A DNA stretch of 64,000 nucleotides from Arenibacter sp. P308M17. GTDB taxonomy: Bacteria > Bacteroidota > Bacteroidia > Flavobacteriales > Flavobacteriaceae. The stretch is taken from positions 496,001-560,000 of the forward strand of contig NZ_QVON01000001.1 in NCBI RefSeq assembly GCF_003426735.1. Reading direction: 5' to 3'. Within the stretch, counting starts at the first letter, position 1. Each line of letters opens with the position of its first letter. Positions 17,115-27,571 of this stretch are shown here, in pieces. A model generated the notes under the pieces. It did no database searches. It worked only from the letters and a program-made list of their open reading frames with translations, and was not told the origin of the DNA. The position numbers and the translations under genes are program-made.

Positions 17115-17206
17115 AAAAATACCACTTATAGTATTTTTAGGTTGATGAACTAAAAGTTAAAAGGTTTTAGATAACAAGGAGTTATATTTGTTATCTAAAA
17201 CCTTTT
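17115..17206. terminator. Two tandem hairpins between DUF4270 and glmS, the second with an 18-bp perfect stem
   Basis: The first hairpin is AAAAATAC (17115-17122) with GTATTTTT (17131-17138). The second pairs 17159-17176 with 17189-17206 (AAAAGGTTTTAGATAACA and its exact complement) around a 12-nt loop. The loop and right arm contain TATATTTG (17183-17190), a perfect -7 box, 43 bp before glmS. The structure may be a terminator for the upstream operon, the glmS operator, or a glmS leader attenuator. The T-run after the stem is short. Confidence 0.6.
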
Positions 17207-17232
17207 GTTACTTAACCATTAAACTATAAGAT

Positions 17233-19080
17233 ATGTGTGGAATTGTTGGATATATTGGGCATAGGGATGCCTATCCCATAATTGTAAAGGGACTTCAGCG
17301 TTTGGAGTATAGGGGGTATGACAGTGCGGGCATAGCCCTGTACGATGGCAACGACATAAATTTAGCCAAGACCAAGGGAAAGGTGGAGGATCTTAAAAAT
17401 AAGGCAAAAAGTACCATTTCCTTGGAAGGGAAATTGGGAATAGGTCATACAAGATGGGCTACACATGGGGTCCCGAACGATGTTAACTCGCATCCCCATT
17501 ATTCCAATTCCGGCGATTTGGTAATTATCCATAATGGGATTATAGAAAATTATGATGCTATAAAGAAGGAATTGACCAAAAGGGGCTATACTTTTTCTTC
17601 GGAAACCGATACGGAGGTATTGGTAAACCTCATAGAGGAAGTGAAGCGCAAAGAAGGGGTCAAGCTCGGAAAAGCGGTTCAAATTGCTTTGAACGAAGTA
17701 GTTGGGGCATATGCCATCGCCGTTTTTGACAAACAAAAACCAGATGAAATAGTGGTGGCCAAATTGGGGAGTCCGTTGGCCATTGGGGTAGGGGAGAACG
17801 AATTTTTCATAGCCTCCGATGCCTCACCTTTTATAGAATTCACCAACAATGCCATTTATTTGGAGGATGAGGAAATGGCGGTCATTAGATTGGGGAAGGA
17901 AATTAAATTGAGAAAAATAAAAAACGATGCCATAGCCTATCCTTCAATCCAAGAATTGGCACTTAATCTTGAGGAGATTGAAAAGGGAGGTTTTGACCAC
18001 TTTATGCTGAAGGAAATCTACGAACAGCCAAGGGCCATTTTGGATACCTATCGCGGACGCCTATTGGCCAAGGAAGGGATAATTAAAATGGCTGGGATAG
18101 ATGATAATCTTGAAAAGTTCCTGAATGCCAACCGTATTATAATTGTGGCCTGTGGTACTTCATGGCACGCTGGATTGGTGGCAGAGTATATTTTTGAAGA
18201 TTTGGCCCGGATTCCCGTAGAAGTGGAATACGCTTCGGAGTTCCGCTATAGAAACCCCGTTATCACGCATAAGGACGTGCTTATTGCCATTTCCCAATCC
18301 GGGGAAACAGCGGATACCTTGGCGGCCATTAAATTGGCCAAGGAAAAGGGGGCCTTTGTGTTTGGGGTATGTAATGTGGTAGGTTCCTCCATAGCTAGGG
18401 AGACCGATGCAGGTGCCTATACCCACGCCGGTCCAGAAATTGGAGTGGCTTCAACCAAGGCCTTTACAACCCAAATAACGGTATTGACCTTATTGGCCCT
18501 AAAGTTGGCCAAGGAAAAAGGGATTTTTAACCATACCCGTTTTCATGAACATTTAACAGAATTGGAAAATATTCCCTCCAAGGTAGAAAAGGCCTTACTT
18601 TCCAACCCACTTGTAGAAATAATTGCCAATGTCTATAAGGATTCTACCAACTGTCTTTACTTGGGAAGGGGCTACAATTTTCCCGTAGCCTTGGAAGGGG
18701 CATTAAAATTAAAGGAAATTAGTTATATACATGCAGAGGGCTATCCTGCCGCAGAAATGAAGCACGGACCAATTGCCCTAATAGATGAACATATGCCCGT
18801 AGTGGTCATAGCAACGAATAAGGGGCATTATGAAAAAGTAGTAAGTAATATTCAGGAGATAAAATCCCGAAAGGGTAAAATTATCGCTGTGGTTACCGAA
18901 GGCGACGAACAGGTAAGGGATTTGGCGGACCATGTCATAGAAATTCCTGAAACCTTGGAGAGCCTGACTCCCTTATTGACTACTATTCCTCTCCAATTAT
19001 TATCCTATCATATTGCGGTAATGAGAGGTTGTAATGTAGATCAGCCCCGTAACCTGGCCAAATCGGTAACGGTGGAATAG
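17233..19080 (+). CDS. glmS: Glutamine-fructose-6-phosphate aminotransferase (isomerizing)
   Basis: This 615-residue enzyme makes glucosamine 6-phosphate, the first step to UDP-GlcNAc for peptidoglycan and lipopolysaccharide. The mature nucleophile is C2 (MCGIVGYIG). The glutaminase domain (1-240) shows LEYRGYDSAGIAL and GHTRWATHG. Two SIS sugar-isomerase domains follow, with ACGTSWHAGL, SQSGETADTL and EGYPAAEMKHGPIAL. The C-terminus LAKSVTVE is the family ending. There is no sign of a glmS ribozyme upstream. Instead an 18-bp inverted repeat brackets the likely promoter. Confidence 0.98.
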   Translation: MCGIVGYIGHRDAYPIIVKGLQRLEYRGYDSAGIALYDGNDINLAKTKGKVEDLKNKAKSTISLEGKLGIGHTRWATHGVPNDVNSHPHYSNSGDLVIIHNGIIENYDAIKKELTKRGYTFSSETDTEVLVNLIEEVKRKEGVKLGKAVQIALNEVVGAYAIAVFDKQKPDEIVVAKLGSPLAIGVGENEFFIASDASPFIEFTNNAIYLEDEEMAVIRLGKEIKLRKIKNDAIAYPSIQELALNLEEIEKGGFDHFMLKEIYEQPRAILDTYRGRLLAKEGIIKMAGIDDNLEKFLNANRIIIVACGTSWHAGLVAEYIFEDLARIPVEVEYASEFRYRNPVITHKDVLIAISQSGETADTLAAIKLAKEKGAFVFGVCNVVGSSIARETDAGAYTHAGPEIGVASTKAFTTQITVLTLLALKLAKEKGIFNHTRFHEHLTELENIPSKVEKALLSNPLVEIIANVYKDSTNCLYLGRGYNFPVALEGALKLKEISYIHAEGYPAAEMKHGPIALIDEHMPVVVIATNKGHYEKVVSNIQEIKSRKGKIIAVVTEGDEQVRDLADHVIEIPETLESLTPLLTTIPLQLLSYHIAVMRGCNVDQPRNLAKSVTVE

Positions 19081-19102
19081 AGAACCCTTCAAACAAAATT
19101 AT

Positions 19103-19158
19103 AATGATATCCATTAATGGTGTTCCAAAAAGGGCACTATTGATGGATATCATTTTTT
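19103..19158 (+). terminator. Rho-independent terminator of glmS
   Basis: AATGATATCCAT (19103-19114) pairs perfectly with ATGGATATCATT (19143-19154). The inner sequence can extend the stem using G-U pairs, and a T-run follows. It lies 22 bp after the glmS stop. The rest of the 255-bp gap to the next gene is AT-rich and shows nothing else. Confidence 0.8.
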
Positions 19159-19335
19159 TGTAGCTTATTTTTTATCATATTGGCACTAATAAATGTTAAA
19201 TTTTGAACAAAAAATACTATGCATGCATAATTTATTTGATTTTCGTATTGTTAGTTTTAAAATTAATGTATCTTGGCTATTAGATGATATCTTGCCATTA
19301 CCTAATACTAATTTAACCCAAAAACTCAAAAATTT

Positions 19336-22146
19336 ATGAGATCAATACTTCTATTATTCTTTTTCTTGTTTGGGATGTTGACTTATTCCCAAACGATTAT
19401 TAAAGGGAATGTGGTGGATCAAAATAATGATCCCGTGCCCGGGGCCAATATTGTAATTGTGGGGAAAGCCATTGGAACGGTAACCGATTTTGATGGGAAT
19501 TTTTTGTTGAATACGAGTGAGAATCCCCCCTTTACCTTAAGTGTTAGCAGTATTGGTTTTATGGCTTCTACGGTGGGTGTCACTCAAAACGATCAAACCA
19601 TTTCAGTTATCTTAAACGAGGAGCAAACCAATTTGGACGAGGTGGTTATCTCTGCATCCAGAACCCCCGAACGTATATTTGAGTCCCCTGTTACCGTTGA
19701 AAGATTCGGGCTTAGGGATATCCAGAATACGGCCTCGGCCGATTTTTATGATGGCTTGGAGAATTTAAAGGGTGTGGATATCAATACCAATAGCTTAACG
19801 TTCAAGGCTATTAATACAAGGGGATTTGCCACTTTCGCCAACACGCGTTTTATGCAGTTGGTAGATGGTATGGATAACTCTACCCCGGCCCTTAACTTCC
19901 CTATGGGCAACCTTATCGGGATGATCGAGACCGATGTGCTCAGTGTTGAGCTACTACCCGGGGCATCTTCCGCCCTGTACGGGGCAAATGCCTTTAATGG
20001 AATACTTTTTATGCGAAGTAAAAACCCCTTTGATTATTCGGGGATAAGTACCTATGCCAAAAGAGGGATTACTTCCCAAAAGGCGGCCGGCGATAATGCC
20101 TATACCGATTTTGGGATCCGGGCGGCCCATAAGTTCAGTGATAGGTTTGCCGGAAAGGTCAATTTCTCCCTTTTAACGGGAACGGACTGGGCGGCCAACA
20201 ATGAAATGGGAAAGGCCGGTGGTGGAGCCACCAGGGCCTCGACCGATTATGATGGCATAAATGTGTATGGTGACGAGGTTTCTGAAAACATGCAGGTAGT
20301 GGCAGCGGCATTGGTAGATGCCGGTCTTTTAAATTCTGCCGCGCTACCGTTGATTCCTTCCCAAGTAGTAAGCAGGACAGGTTACAACGAGGGGGATCTT
20401 ACCGATTATAAGGCGGAAAGCATTAAGGCGGATTGGGGCCTCTATTATCGTCCTTTTGCGGATGATTTTGAAATTGCCTATGTGGGAAAGGTAGGGAAAG
20501 GAAATACCATCTATCAAGGAACAAATAGGTATAATATTGATGGCTTTTTCATGCAGCAGCATAAATTGGAAATTAGAAATGATAATTTCTTTGTGAGGGG
20601 ATATTTTAATGAAGATAAGGCCGGAGATTCCTATGATATGGTTTTTACCGGGGTAAACGTTAATAATATCTGGAAAGATAACAGTACTTGGTTTGGACAG
20701 TATGTGGGCACCTATGTAGGTGCCGTATCCCAAAATGTTCCTGCCGAACAAGCCCACCTTTTAGCCAGACAGGCGGCCGATACGGGACGTTACCTTCCTG
20801 GAACTCCTGAATTTGAAAGTGCCTTCAATAGGGTGATCAACGATCCTGATCTGACCAAGGGATCCAAGTTCCAGGATAATTCCAAATTCTATCATGCCGA
20901 TGCCAATTATAATTTTGGTCATTTAATGGATTTTGCCGAAATTCAGTTGGGCGGATCCTACAGGCAGTACCGCTTAAATTCTTTCGGAACAATTTATACG
21001 GATGCCGACGGCCCTATTTCCTATTCCGAATTCGGACTTTATAGCCAGGTGCAAAAGAAGTTTCTGGAGGAAGACCGTTTAAAATTGACAGCCTCCCTGC
21101 GTTATGACAAATCCGAATTGTTCGATGGATTCTTTTCACCACGGATATCTTTGGGGTATACGGCCGGTGAAAGCGGCAACCACAACATAAGGGCCTCTTA
21201 CCAGACAGGATTTAGAAACCCTACTACACAGGATCTGTATATTGGCCTCAATGCAGGTAGGGGCATATTGGTGGGCAGTGCTCCGGATAACCCCGCCAGG
21301 GAGGTCAGGCCTTTTGATCTTAGTCCGACCGGAACGGCCATTATTGGAAGTCCGACCATTGATTTTAACGGGGAAGGGGTTTACAACAACTCTTTTACGG
21401 CAAGTTCGGCCATGGCCTTTGCTGCCAGTAGAAATCCAGCGGATCTGGTCATCGCAAATCCGGATTTTGTACAACCGGAACAGGTAACTTCCTATGAGCT
21501 TGGTTATCGGGGCAAATTGAACAAGGTAACTTTGGATGTGAGTGCCTATTACAGTGCCTACAAAAATTTCTTGTCAGGCCAAAATGTTGTGGTGCCCTTT
21601 TATGGGGATGTGCAGTTGACCCAGACGGTGCCTACACCGGGAGGTCCCTTGCCTGCCGCTATGGTAGCCTTGGGAAGTGGGGATTGGCAGGGATACCAGG
21701 CCTATACCAATACGGATGCAAAAGTAAATTCCTATGGGGCGGCTTTGGGCCTAAGTATGAAAATTTGGGGCAATTATGACCTTGGAATGAACTATACCTA
21801 CGCCAAATTGGATTTTGACCAAGAGGACGATCCTGATTTTGTAACCAACTTCAACACCCCGGAACATAAGGTAAAGGCTTCTTTTGGCAATACGGCACTA
21901 TTCAAGAATTTTGGGTTCAATGTGGCCTGGAGATGGAGCGATACCTATTTATGGGAAGCCACTTTTGGCAACGGACAAATTCCGGCCTACCATGTGGTGG
22001 ATGCACAAGTAAGCTATAATGTGCCAAGTATAAAATCGGCCTTTAAACTAGGGGCCTCCAATGTTTTGGGAGATGAATATTACACGGCCTTTGGTACCGG
22101 ATATATTGGTTCCCAATATTATGTTTCCTGGACCATTAACCCCTAA
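19336..22146 (+). CDS. TonB-dependent receptor with carboxypeptidase-like N-domain
   Basis: This 936-residue outer membrane receptor has a signal peptide (MRSILLLFFFLFGMLTYSQ). A CarboxypepD_reg-like domain follows (about 22-105: IIKGNVVDQNNDPVPGANIV, then GTVTDFDGNFLL). Next are a TonB box (NLDEVVISASRTPE), the plug (about 115-235, with VEVLLPGASSALYG-type residues) and a barrel ending near YYVSWTINP. It lacks the long SusC organisation and has no SusD partner, so it probably serves a small ligand. It stands alone between the glmS and ATP synthase terminators. The ligand is unknown. Confidence 0.92.
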   Translation: MRSILLLFFFLFGMLTYSQTIIKGNVVDQNNDPVPGANIVIVGKAIGTVTDFDGNFLLNTSENPPFTLSVSSIGFMASTVGVTQNDQTISVILNEEQTNLDEVVISASRTPERIFESPVTVERFGLRDIQNTASADFYDGLENLKGVDINTNSLTFKAINTRGFATFANTRFMQLVDGMDNSTPALNFPMGNLIGMIETDVLSVELLPGASSALYGANAFNGILFMRSKNPFDYSGISTYAKRGITSQKAAGDNAYTDFGIRAAHKFSDRFAGKVNFSLLTGTDWAANNEMGKAGGGATRASTDYDGINVYGDEVSENMQVVAAALVDAGLLNSAALPLIPSQVVSRTGYNEGDLTDYKAESIKADWGLYYRPFADDFEIAYVGKVGKGNTIYQGTNRYNIDGFFMQQHKLEIRNDNFFVRGYFNEDKAGDSYDMVFTGVNVNNIWKDNSTWFGQYVGTYVGAVSQNVPAEQAHLLARQAADTGRYLPGTPEFESAFNRVINDPDLTKGSKFQDNSKFYHADANYNFGHLMDFAEIQLGGSYRQYRLNSFGTIYTDADGPISYSEFGLYSQVQKKFLEEDRLKLTASLRYDKSELFDGFFSPRISLGYTAGESGNHNIRASYQTGFRNPTTQDLYIGLNAGRGILVGSAPDNPAREVRPFDLSPTGTAIIGSPTIDFNGEGVYNNSFTASSAMAFAASRNPADLVIANPDFVQPEQVTSYELGYRGKLNKVTLDVSAYYSAYKNFLSGQNVVVPFYGDVQLTQTVPTPGGPLPAAMVALGSGDWQGYQAYTNTDAKVNSYGAALGLSMKIWGNYDLGMNYTYAKLDFDQEDDPDFVTNFNTPEHKVKASFGNTALFKNFGFNVAWRWSDTYLWEATFGNGQIPAYHVVDAQVSYNVPSIKSAFKLGASNVLGDEYYTAFGTGYIGSQYYVSWTINP

Positions 22147-22178
22147 CTTGTTAAAATATCAAAGAAGGGAGTATAATT

Positions 22179-22211
22179 AAAAATGGCGTCAATTTTTTGG
22201 ACGCCATTTTT
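22179..22211 (+). terminator. Terminator after the TonB receptor
   Basis: AAAAATGGCGTC (22179-22190) pairs perfectly with GACGCCATTTTT (22200-22211) around a 9-nt loop rich in T. It lies 33 bp after the receptor stop and insulates it from atpD. Confidence 0.85.
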
Positions 22212-22258
22212 CTTGGTAAAAAAAGGAAAAAGTAGTTTCCAAATTAAGATGGAAAACA

Positions 22259-22266
22259 TATCTTTG
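22259..22266 (+). promoter_or_regulatory. -7 box of the atpD-atpC operon
   Basis: TATCTTTG is a perfect Bacteroidota -7 element, 75 bp before the atpD start. It lies downstream of the preceding terminator, so atpD-atpC has its own promoter. A clear -33 TTTG is not seen. Confidence 0.6.
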
Positions 22267-22322
22267 CAGCCTTAAAAACAAAGCGGTATGTCGCACTGTT
22301 TTTAATTTAAAGATAACAGTAA

Positions 22323-23849
<1,527 letters not shown>

Positions 23850-23930
23850 ATGGGTAGGCAGTAATTAGTTGACGGTTGCCAAGATGTGACCGAATACGGA
23901 ATACTGAATATGGATTACTAAAAAGAGAAT

Positions 23931-24209
23931 ATGTATTTAGAAATTGTATCACCAGAGGCTACTTTGTTTGCCGGGGAAGTTACATCGGTAACGGTTCCTG
24001 GAATTGATGGTGAATTTCAAATGTTGAACAATCACGCCCCTATCGTATCCCTTTTGCAGGAAGGAAAAGTAAGGATAAAGGGCAATATAGTTCTGGACGA
24101 GGTGCATGGGGATAAATTTTCCAAAGCTTCCAATGGGGATGCCATTCTGGAAATTAGCAGTGGTACCGTTGAGATGAAGAACAATAAAGTAATTGTATTG
24201 GCGGACTAA
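23931..24209 (+). CDS. atpC: F1F0 ATP synthase subunit epsilon (short form)
   Basis: This 92-residue protein contains only the N-terminal beta-sandwich of epsilon (MYLEIVSPEATLFAGEVTSVTVPGIDGEFQMLNNHAPIVSLL). The two C-terminal helices that inhibit ATP hydrolysis in E. coli are absent. From memory this short form is normal for Bacteroidota, so I do not read it as truncation. It connects the rotor to F1. A strong terminator follows directly. Confidence 0.95.
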   Translation: MYLEIVSPEATLFAGEVTSVTVPGIDGEFQMLNNHAPIVSLLQEGKVRIKGNIVLDEVHGDKFSKASNGDAILEISSGTVEMKNNKVIVLAD

Positions 24210-24232
24210 CAAGGTGAAATACAAAAATTAAT

Positions 24233-24269
24233 ACAGCAAAAGCCGTACGTTTCGTATGGCTTTTGCTGT
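24233..24269. terminator. Bidirectional terminator between atpC and the oxidoreductase gene
   Basis: ACAGCAAAAGCCGTACG (24233-24249) pairs with 24253-24269 over 17 bp with one G-U pair and a 3-nt loop. Runs of T or A lie on both sides. It serves the convergent genes atpC and the minus-strand oxidoreductase. Confidence 0.85.
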
Positions 24270-24287
24270 TTTATGGCCCCTATGGGC

Positions 24288-25409
24288 CTACTTATCCAAA
24301 GAGTGGTTTTTAAATTGGATGGTACGTTCTGTTTTTGCACTTTGAATGGCTGCTTCCAGGATTTCCATGGTAATCATATTGTTTTCCAAAGAATAAGGGT
24401 CGTACCTTTCCAAGTTGGTTTTGCCCCTGATCACCGAAGCGAACAGGGCAAAGGGGTCGTCATAGGGGGCGTCCCTTTCCCCCAGTTTAAAAATTTCCTC
24501 ATCATAACCACTGTATCCTTGCGAAATCCGCAGTCGGAGGTCATGATTATTATCGGCGTAGATAGCGCCTTTTTCTCCATAGATTTCCATATCCTTGCGG
24601 CCGATGGGCCAATTCCAAGAGGGTTCCAAAATGGCCATGGCACGGTCATAGGTAAGAATAATGGTAGCATCGTCATCTACCTTAGGGTTGTTTTCCGGCT
24701 GTAACTGCTGGGTTACGGCAGTCACGGAATTGGGTCTTTTGCCTTGTTGTATCCAGGTCATTAGGTTGGCACCGTAGCACCCAAAGTCCATTATGGCACC
24801 ACCTCCGTTAAGTTTGGGATCGGTAAGGAAATTTAAAAACTCAGGACTTACCCCTATTTTTTTCGGACCTTTATGTCCGTCCCTAACAATTACCTTTCTA
24901 AGGGCGCCTATTGTGCCTTCCTTGAGCAGTTCATTGGCTTTTACATTGGTAGGGTACCAGGAGGTTTCATAGTTGGTAAGCAGGTGAATTTGGTGTTTTT
25001 TGGCCAGGGCCTCCATTTTCTTGGCATGTTCCAAACTAACGGCCAAGGGTTTTTCTACCATCACATGTATGCCCTTTGGGGCACAGGTTTCCACAATGGC
25101 AAGGTGGTCGTATATGTTGCCGAAGCCGGCCACGGCCTCCGGCTTAACGGCAGTGATCATCTCCTCCATGGTGTTAAAGACCATGGTCATGGGAAAGCCG
25201 TGCTTCTCGGACAGACGCTGCGCTAAATTTCGATCGGTCTCCACAATGCCCACCATGACGATATCCTCATTGGCCTCCCGGTTTAGAATCCAGCCAACAT
25301 GGCCATGGGTAAGGCCCACCACTCCCAATTTTATCGGTTCTTTCTGTGCCAGGGCGCTCGTTAGGGTCAATAGGATGATACAAAGAGATACTACAGTGCG
25401 TTTTTTCAT
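24288..25409 (-). CDS. Secreted Gfo/Idh/MocA-family oxidoreductase
   Basis: I start at ATG 25409 (MKKRTVVSLCIILLTLTSALAQ, a signal peptide), giving 373 residues. A GTG 24 bp upstream is less likely. The Rossmann part begins IKLGVVGLTHGHVGW, where the usual GxGxxG is altered to GLTHGH. EKPLAVSLEHAKKMEAL carries the family EKP lysine motif (about 116-118), and the C-terminal substrate domain includes GGAIMDFGCYGANLM. NAD(P)-dependent sugar or polyol oxidation is expected, but secretion and the altered dinucleotide loop make the cofactor uncertain. It lies in a minus-strand group with a small monooxygenase and a sulfatase, which suggests polysaccharide breakdown. Confidence 0.88.
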   Translation of the reverse strand: MKKRTVVSLCIILLTLTSALAQKEPIKLGVVGLTHGHVGWILNREANEDIVMVGIVETDRNLAQRLSEKHGFPMTMVFNTMEEMITAVKPEAVAGFGNIYDHLAIVETCAPKGIHVMVEKPLAVSLEHAKKMEALAKKHQIHLLTNYETSWYPTNVKANELLKEGTIGALRKVIVRDGHKGPKKIGVSPEFLNFLTDPKLNGGGAIMDFGCYGANLMTWIQQGKRPNSVTAVTQQLQPENNPKVDDDATIILTYDRAMAILEPSWNWPIGRKDMEIYGEKGAIYADNNHDLRLRISQGYSGYDEEIFKLGERDAPYDDPFALFASVIRGKTNLERYDPYSLENNMITMEILEAAIQSAKTERTIQFKNHSLDK

Positions 25410-25499
25410 GGGATATGGTTGTTTAAAGACCACGGCGAATACGGTTGCCGTGATCCCTGAAAGATACTACATTTTTTACTCAATAATCGAGATTTAAAC

Positions 25500-25628
25500 C
25501 TGTCCGCCCGTGCCAGTCGGGCGGGCCTACGGCAGGCAGGTGCTCCAACGCGGGCGTCGAAATCAAACATGAATTTTCATTTAATGCCTCGTGGGCCTGC
25601 CTATCGGACAGACAGGCTTGCCCCGAGG
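25500..25628. repeat. GC-rich palindromic repeats in the gap before the monooxygenase gene
   Basis: This stretch contains CCGCCCG...CGGGCGG (about 25503-25526), then CCTACGGCAGGCAGG. A second fold-back runs from CCTCGTGGGCCTGCC (25589) to GCTTGCCCCGAGG (25628). The elements belong to the same family of CCTGCC/GGCAGG palindromes seen at 3947, 7651, 27706, 40640, 42025 and 43588. They lie between genes and may form mRNA hairpins. Confidence 0.6.
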
Positions 25629-25632
25629 TAGT

Positions 25633-25929
25633 TTACTTTACCGGGGATAATTGGCCTATAATTACCTCTACTACGGCGCCCTCGGTAGCCTTTTTGTGTG
25701 CTGCTATATGGGCACTGTTGTTATGTTTTTGCCAATGCCCATAACTGGCCCAGTTTTCATAGAAGAAAAAACGATCCGGGTTTTCATTGTCCTGGTGCAG
25801 GTCGTAATTGAGGCAACCTTCCTCCTTTAGGGTAGGAGGTATAAGTTTTAATAAGGCCTGCTTTACAAATTCGCGTTGTTCGGTTTTTGCCAAAATACTG
25901 GCGGTGATGGTCAATTGCTCGTTACTCAT
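25633..25929 (-). CDS. Putative quinol monooxygenase (ABM domain, YgiN-like)
   Basis: This 98-residue protein has the antibiotic biosynthesis monooxygenase fold signature. It starts LTITASILAKTEQREFVKQAL, has GCLNYDLHQDNENPDRFFFYENW with the family EN.D...F..YE.W pattern, then AHIAAHKK. Relatives are dimeric enzymes acting on quinols or other aromatics without a cofactor, but many are uncharacterised. It lies 126 bp downstream of the sulfatase gene on the same strand. The substrate is unknown. Confidence 0.88.
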   Translation of the reverse strand: MSNEQLTITASILAKTEQREFVKQALLKLIPPTLKEEGCLNYDLHQDNENPDRFFFYENWASYGHWQKHNNSAHIAAHKKATEGAVVEVIIGQLSPVK

Positions 25930-26054
25930 TTTTAATGGGAATTTTATTCTTTAAATATAGGGAACTTGCGGGCTTGGGGAAAGGCAGTGGGCAGTGAAAT
26001 CCGTTTTAGCCAACTGTAAACTGCTTTTGCCAACGTATCTTCAAGCTGCCAGGC

Positions 26055-27503
26055 TTAAAATGCGCCTTTTACATTGATTTTGGAGGCGTTTAACTTCTGT
26101 CCTGGCATTTCTCCCCTAATATTGTGAAACTCCGTTTTTATTAGTCCGCCCTCCTTAAGGTACCAGTCCTTGGTTAGGTTTTCCGGGATATTATCGCCTG
26201 TTTCCATCATCCAATCCCTCAATACCTTTCCCATACTTTTTAGGGTTTCCCTATATTCGGGAAGCGAGGCCACATTGAGCAATTGAAGGGGATTCCTACT
26301 GTAATCATATAGTTCTTCATGGGGTCTGGGTACTATAAAAACATCGGCCTGTATGGGAGAAAGCCTTCCCTGATCCCTTAACATTTCCAATTCCTTAAAG
26401 GAAGCACTGCCTACGGCATCTGCAGGTCCATTCTGTGGTTGCAGGGGCCTCGAATTTAAGATGTACATATACTCCTTGTTCCTGACCATGCGCTCATGGG
26501 CCTCGTAATCGTGCCAATTGTGCTCGGCAAACACATAATTGCGAAAGGGCCGGTCCGGTTCCGTTAGAAGGGTGTCGAAACTATGGCCCTGAAATTGGTC
26601 GGGACTATCTATGCCTGCCAGCGTTAATAGTGTGGGGGCAATATCCACGGCACTTATGAGGCCTTTGCTGGAGGTATCCTTGTATTTAATTCCCTTGGGC
26701 CAATGCATCACAAAGGGGGTTTTCATACCCCTGTCGTTCACCCTGGTCTTACTGTGGGGAAAAGGCCGTCCGTTATCGGACATTATAATTATCAAGGTAT
26801 TGTCCAGCTCTTTTTGTGCTTTCAGTTCTTGGACCACCTCTCCGATATAAAAGTCGAACCTTGTAATTTCGTCATAGTATTGGGCCAAATCCAATTTTGT
26901 TCCTTCTCCATTGGATAAATAAAATGGGGGTTCCAGTTCGCTGGGCGGATGTGTTCCGGTAAATTTATTGGGTCCCCAATCCCTGTGGGCGTCATATGAT
27001 GCGAACCACATGAAAAAGGGGCTGTTTTTTGGACGTTCCTTTAGGGAGGCTACCCAGCTTTCTTCGCCCCCATCCCCATTCTCTTGATGATGCTCGTATA
27101 TTTTATCAAATCCACGTCTGGCATATGGGCCCATATGGAACTTGCCGGCCAGGACGGAATAATAGTTGTTGTTCCTTAGAATCTCGGGAAAGGATAGCAT
27201 ATCCAAGGGAGGGGTGGTATGTAATTCGGCAGCTCCCGTATTGTGGGGATATCTCCCGGTAATGATGGAGTTTCTGCTGGGGCTGCACGAGCTAGCCGTT
27301 AAATAGAAATTATCAAACCTTAACCCATCTTTGGCAAGTTGGTCAATGTTGGGCGTCTTTACCTGTACATTCCCGTAACAACCAATGTCGTCCCAGCTAA
27401 CATCATCGGCAATAAAAACAATGATGTTCAATTTTTCTTTTTGGGCATGAACAGTACTAAAGAAGAACAGATAAAAAGATAATAGTACAAATAAAGGTTT
27501 CAT
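26055..27503 (-). CDS. Secreted sulfatase, N-sulfoglucosamine sulfohydrolase-like (family S1)
   Basis: This 482-residue protein has a signal peptide (MKPLFVLLSFYLFFFSTVHAQ). The metal-binding aspartates D33-D34 lie in NIIVFIADDVSW. The formylglycine site is C73 in CSPSRNSIITGRYP, a cysteine-type sulfatase motif that needs a maturase. Further active-site motifs are LAGKFHMGP and IIIMSDNGRPFPHSKTRV. The overall pattern is that of heparan N-sulfatase-like (S1_8-type) enzymes, so it should desulfate a sulfated sugar or polysaccharide in the periplasm. Neighbours on the same strand are an ABM protein and a Gfo/Idh/MocA oxidoreductase. Subfamily and substrate are inference. Confidence 0.92.
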   Translation of the reverse strand: MKPLFVLLSFYLFFFSTVHAQKEKLNIIVFIADDVSWDDIGCYGNVQVKTPNIDQLAKDGLRFDNFYLTASSCSPSRNSIITGRYPHNTGAAELHTTPPLDMLSFPEILRNNNYYSVLAGKFHMGPYARRGFDKIYEHHQENGDGGEESWVASLKERPKNSPFFMWFASYDAHRDWGPNKFTGTHPPSELEPPFYLSNGEGTKLDLAQYYDEITRFDFYIGEVVQELKAQKELDNTLIIIMSDNGRPFPHSKTRVNDRGMKTPFVMHWPKGIKYKDTSSKGLISAVDIAPTLLTLAGIDSPDQFQGHSFDTLLTEPDRPFRNYVFAEHNWHDYEAHERMVRNKEYMYILNSRPLQPQNGPADAVGSASFKELEMLRDQGRLSPIQADVFIVPRPHEELYDYSRNPLQLLNVASLPEYRETLKSMGKVLRDWMMETGDNIPENLTKDWYLKEGGLIKTEFHNIRGEMPGQKLNASKINVKGAF

Positions 27504-27571
27504 ATATGGCAGGTAATTTACTGGCCTGTTAAAAGTATAGAAAAACTACTTCTAATAAAAATGGTAGGGTA

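Noticed and set aside
17108-17232. glmS ribozyme/riboswitch
   Set aside because: The leader is too short and lacks the conserved ribozyme core; an 18-bp hairpin explains the structure.
23931-24209. Truncated atpC
   Set aside because: The 92-residue form without C-terminal helices is the normal form in Bacteroidota as far as I know.
24273-24704. 143-codon plus-strand ORF opposite the Gfo/Idh/MocA gene
   Set aside because: It lies fully antisense to a clear oxidoreductase gene, its residues look like a shadow translation, and it starts within a terminator stem region.
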